From Anaerolineaceae bacterium (GTDB taxonomy: Bacteria; Chloroflexota; Anaerolineae; Anaerolineales; Anaerolineaceae): a DNA stretch of 7,941 bases. The position numbers and the translations under genes were made by a program. Below, piece after piece: positions 5,940-7,941 of this stretch. The notes under the pieces were generated by a model. It was given only the letters and a program-made list of their open reading frames with translations. It did not search any database and was not told the DNA's origin. Location: the NCBI GenBank assembly GCA_003446605.1, contig DMDF01000191.1:1-7941 (forward strand), given 5' to 3'. Each line of letters begins with the position of its first letter. Within the stretch, counting starts at the first letter, position 1.

Positions 5940-7142
5940 ATGAAAACCGCTGATTATATTCAATTTGCTGATCAATATGGTGCCCATAACTACAAACCAC
6001 TGGATGTGGTGATCTCAAAAGGAGAAGGGGTATGGGTAACGGATGTAGATGGAAATACCTATCTGGATTGTTTGAGCGCTTATTCCGCTCTCAATCAGGG
6101 TCATGTCCATCCCAAAATATTAAAAGCTCTGGTTGATCAAGCCAGCCAGCTAACACTGACTTCACGCGCATTTCGGAATGACCAATTGCCCCTATTTTAT
6201 AAAGAACTGGCGGAATTATCCGGCTATGAGATGGTCATAGCCATGAACAGTGGCGCTGAAGCAGTTGAAACAGCGCTAAAACTTGCCAGAAAATGGGCTT
6301 ATGTTACCAAGAAAGTACCCAAGTATAAAGCAGAGATCATTGTCGCAGATGGGAATTTTCATGGTCGCACCATCTCCATCATCTCATTTTCCTCCGAAGC
6401 GTTCTATAAAGATGATTTTGGACCTTTTACACCAGGTTTCATCTCGATCCCCTACGGAGATGCAGAATCTCTGGAAGCAGCCATCACACCCAACACCGCT
6501 GCGGTGATGATCGAACCTATTCAAGGTGAAGGTGGAGTGATCATCCCTCCCGCAGGATATCTTAAAAAGGTTCGCTTGATCTGTGATAAGCATAATATTC
6601 TTTTTATTGCCGATGAGATCCAGACGGGGCTGGGAAGAACAGGTAAGTTATTCGCATGCGATCATGAAAATGTTCGCCCTGATATGATGATCTTAGGGAA
6701 AGCATTGGGAGGTGGTTTTTATCCCGTATCGGCAGTTCTCTCAAGTCGCGAAATCATGGGTTTATTCCAACCAGGGGAACATGGCTCGACATTTGGTGGG
6801 AATCCCCTGGCAGCAGCGGTTGCACGGGCTTCTTTAAATGTCCTAACAGAAGAACATTTAATTGAAAACGCTGAGACAATGGGAGAATATTTCCAGGATC
6901 AGCTTTCTGAAATTCCCAGCAAGTATGTCAAAGAAGTGCGCGGCAAGGGGTTGTTGATCGGTGTAGAACTGAAAGCTGAAGCAGGGGGTGCACGTGGTTT
7001 TTGTGAGAACCTTCAAAAATCAGGGGTCCTCGCAAAAGAGACGCATGAGACAACCATCCGTTTTGCTCCCCCGTTGATAATTGATAAGACTACTATCGAT
7101 TGGGCACTTGAAAGAATTAGAAATGTATTATTATTAGAATAA
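5940..7142 (+). CDS. rocD: Ornithine aminotransferase (ornithine-oxo-acid transaminase)
   Basis: This full-length 400-residue class-III PLP aminotransferase transfers the delta-amino group of ornithine to 2-oxoglutarate, giving glutamate-5-semialdehyde (which cyclises to pyrroline-5-carboxylate) and glutamate. Features: SGAEA at 104-108, GNFHGRT near 139-145, Asp225 in IADEIQTGLGR, PLP-lysine Lys254 in LGKALGGG, and GEHGSTFGGNP before the small domain. The N-terminal YGAHNYKPL, SAYSALNQGHVHPK and LTLTSRAF stretches match ornithine aminotransferases better than acetylornithine aminotransferase (argD), although argD-type activity cannot be excluded. The start follows the argF stop by five bases; AAGGA at 5927-5931, at the end of argF, serves as ribosome site, so the two are translationally linked. 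The context suggests channelling ornithine between arginine and proline/glutamate metabolism. Confidence 0.92.
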   Translation: MKTADYIQFADQYGAHNYKPLDVVISKGEGVWVTDVDGNTYLDCLSAYSALNQGHVHPKILKALVDQASQLTLTSRAFRNDQLPLFYKELAELSGYEMVIAMNSGAEAVETALKLARKWAYVTKKVPKYKAEIIVADGNFHGRTISIISFSSEAFYKDDFGPFTPGFISIPYGDAESLEAAITPNTAAVMIEPIQGEGGVIIPPAGYLKKVRLICDKHNILFIADEIQTGLGRTGKLFACDHENVRPDMMILGKALGGGFYPVSAVLSSREIMGLFQPGEHGSTFGGNPLAAAVARASLNVLTEEHLIENAETMGEYFQDQLSEIPSKYVKEVRGKGLLIGVELKAEAGGARGFCENLQKSGVLAKETHETTIRFAPPLIIDKTTIDWALERIRNVLLLE

Positions 7143-7143
7143 T

Positions 7144-7941
7144 ATGGTTTCCTTTTCTAACATTACAAATAATCGTCGTACAAAAATTGTTGCTACATTA
7201 GGTCCCAGCAGTGATAGCGCACAGGTTCTAGAAGACCTGATAACAAGCGGGCTGGATGTAGCTAGGTTAAACTTTTCTCATGGCACCCACGAAAGCCATG
7301 GAGAATTGATCAAACTCCTACGAGATATATCGCAGAAAACCGGTGAGTCTATTCCTATTCTGCAGGATCTACAGGGTCCCAAATTAAGAGTAGGGGATCT
7401 TCCGAACGACTCTATGCCTCTCAAAGCAGGTCAGACTATTCGCTTTGTATGTTCTCAGGCAGATATGGAAAAGTTCCTGCATGATGATATCCCAACCATT
7501 CCCCTTGACATTCCCGATGTTTTTTCCTCCCTTGCAAAGGGAAATCGCGTAATGTTGGATGATGGTAAATTGGAAATAGAGATCATTGACGTCCATGAAA
7601 ATCAGGCACTGGCAAAGGTTACCCTAGGAGGTATCCTAAAATCGAATAAAGGCGTGAATTTGCCCGGTATCAGCCTACACATCCCGGGTTTCACGGAAAA
7701 AGATCGCGAAGACCTTGCCTTCGGCTTATCGCAAGGGGTAGATGCGATTGCCATTTCATTTGTTCGTGATGCATCCGATGTGAAATTGGTTAGAAATGCC
7801 ATTCTCGAAATCGATCCTGAGAAGGCAGATACACCGATTATTGCAAAACTTGAACTACCTGAGGCAGTTAAGAATATGGCATCCATCGTCGATTGCGCAG
7901 ATGGAGTGATGGTTGCACGAGGTGACCTGGCTGTTGAGACG
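7144..7941 (+). CDS. pyk: Pyruvate kinase, N-terminal 266 residues (3' partial)
   Basis: The frame is open from ATG 7144 to the window end, covering a little over half of a usual 470-residue enzyme. It transfers phosphate from phosphoenolpyruvate to ADP, the last step of glycolysis. Visible parts: KIVATLGPSS at 14-23, RLNFSHG at 41-47 (PEP and K+ site), the hinge DLQGPK at 75-80 opening the B domain, return to the barrel by about 170, SFVR at 205-208, catalytic Lys235 and metal ligand Glu237 in IIAKLE, and MVARGDLAVE at 256-265 with Asp261; the usual Gly is Ala263. The ATG is one base after the rocD stop. A frame-1 TAG at 7135 rules out an earlier start, and no Shine-Dalgarno is visible, so translation probably depends on ribosomes finishing rocD. 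The C-terminal regulatory domain lies beyond the edge. Confidence 0.96.
   Translation, partial: MVSFSNITNNRRTKIVATLGPSSDSAQVLEDLITSGLDVARLNFSHGTHESHGELIKLLRDISQKTGESIPILQDLQGPKLRVGDLPNDSMPLKAGQTIRFVCSQADMEKFLHDDIPTIPLDIPDVFSSLAKGNRVMLDDGKLEIEIIDVHENQALAKVTLGGILKSNKGVNLPGISLHIPGFTEKDREDLAFGLSQGVDAIAISFVRDASDVKLVRNAILEIDPEKADTPIIAKLELPEAVKNMASIVDCADGVMVARGDLAVET

Noticed and set aside
7384..7886. Reverse-strand ORFs (7384-7596 and 7602-7886)
   Set aside because: They are antisense to unmistakable pyruvate kinase coding sequence that runs through the right edge.

Overview
The window (7941 bp, every gene on the + strand) looks like chromosome from a Gram-positive-like or Chloroflexota-type bacterium, perhaps an Anaerolineae member. 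That placement is an inference from gene style: a large secreted multidomain protease with a Pro/Thr-rich linker and Tyr/Trp-rich Fn3-like repeats, an FmdB-type zinc ribbon, a KDSR-like short-chain dehydrogenase and moderate GC. No rRNA or other taxonomic marker is present. I see no tRNA, rRNA, CRISPR array, insertion sequence or phage gene.

Left part (1-3655), a protease/inhibitor locus. Its first gene enters from outside the window and encodes a large exported cysteine protease: Pro/Thr-rich linker, an unassigned segment, a chagasin-like (MEROPS I42) inhibitor domain, a complete papain-type (C1A) catalytic domain, then six cysteine-pair Fn3/Ig-like repeats that alternate in two forms and so read as three two-domain units. 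Sixty-one bases downstream is a second, free-standing chagasin-like protein with a lipoprotein signal. The gap between them holds a strong hairpin whose 3' arm can instead pair with the ribosome binding site of the inhibitor gene. A protease carrying a cis inhibitor domain beside a membrane-anchored trans inhibitor of the same fold is the most interesting system here.

Middle part (3656-4908). A 200-base non-coding gap ends in a good sigma70-type promoter driving a small FmdB-family zinc-ribbon protein and a short-chain dehydrogenase. The dehydrogenase carries the PPDTDTP signature of 3-ketodihydrosphingosine reductases, hinting at sphingoid-base or related lipid chemistry.

Right part (4909-7941). 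An extended -10 promoter precedes a tight cluster: ornithine carbamoyltransferase (argF), ornithine aminotransferase (rocD, 5 bases later) and pyruvate kinase (pyk, 1 base later, cut by the right edge). The first two enzymes act on ornithine from opposite sides: one joins it to carbamoyl phosphate (or releases it from citrulline), the other converts it to glutamate semialdehyde, linking arginine, proline and glutamate pools. Pyruvate kinase adds an ATP-generating glycolytic step to the same transcript.
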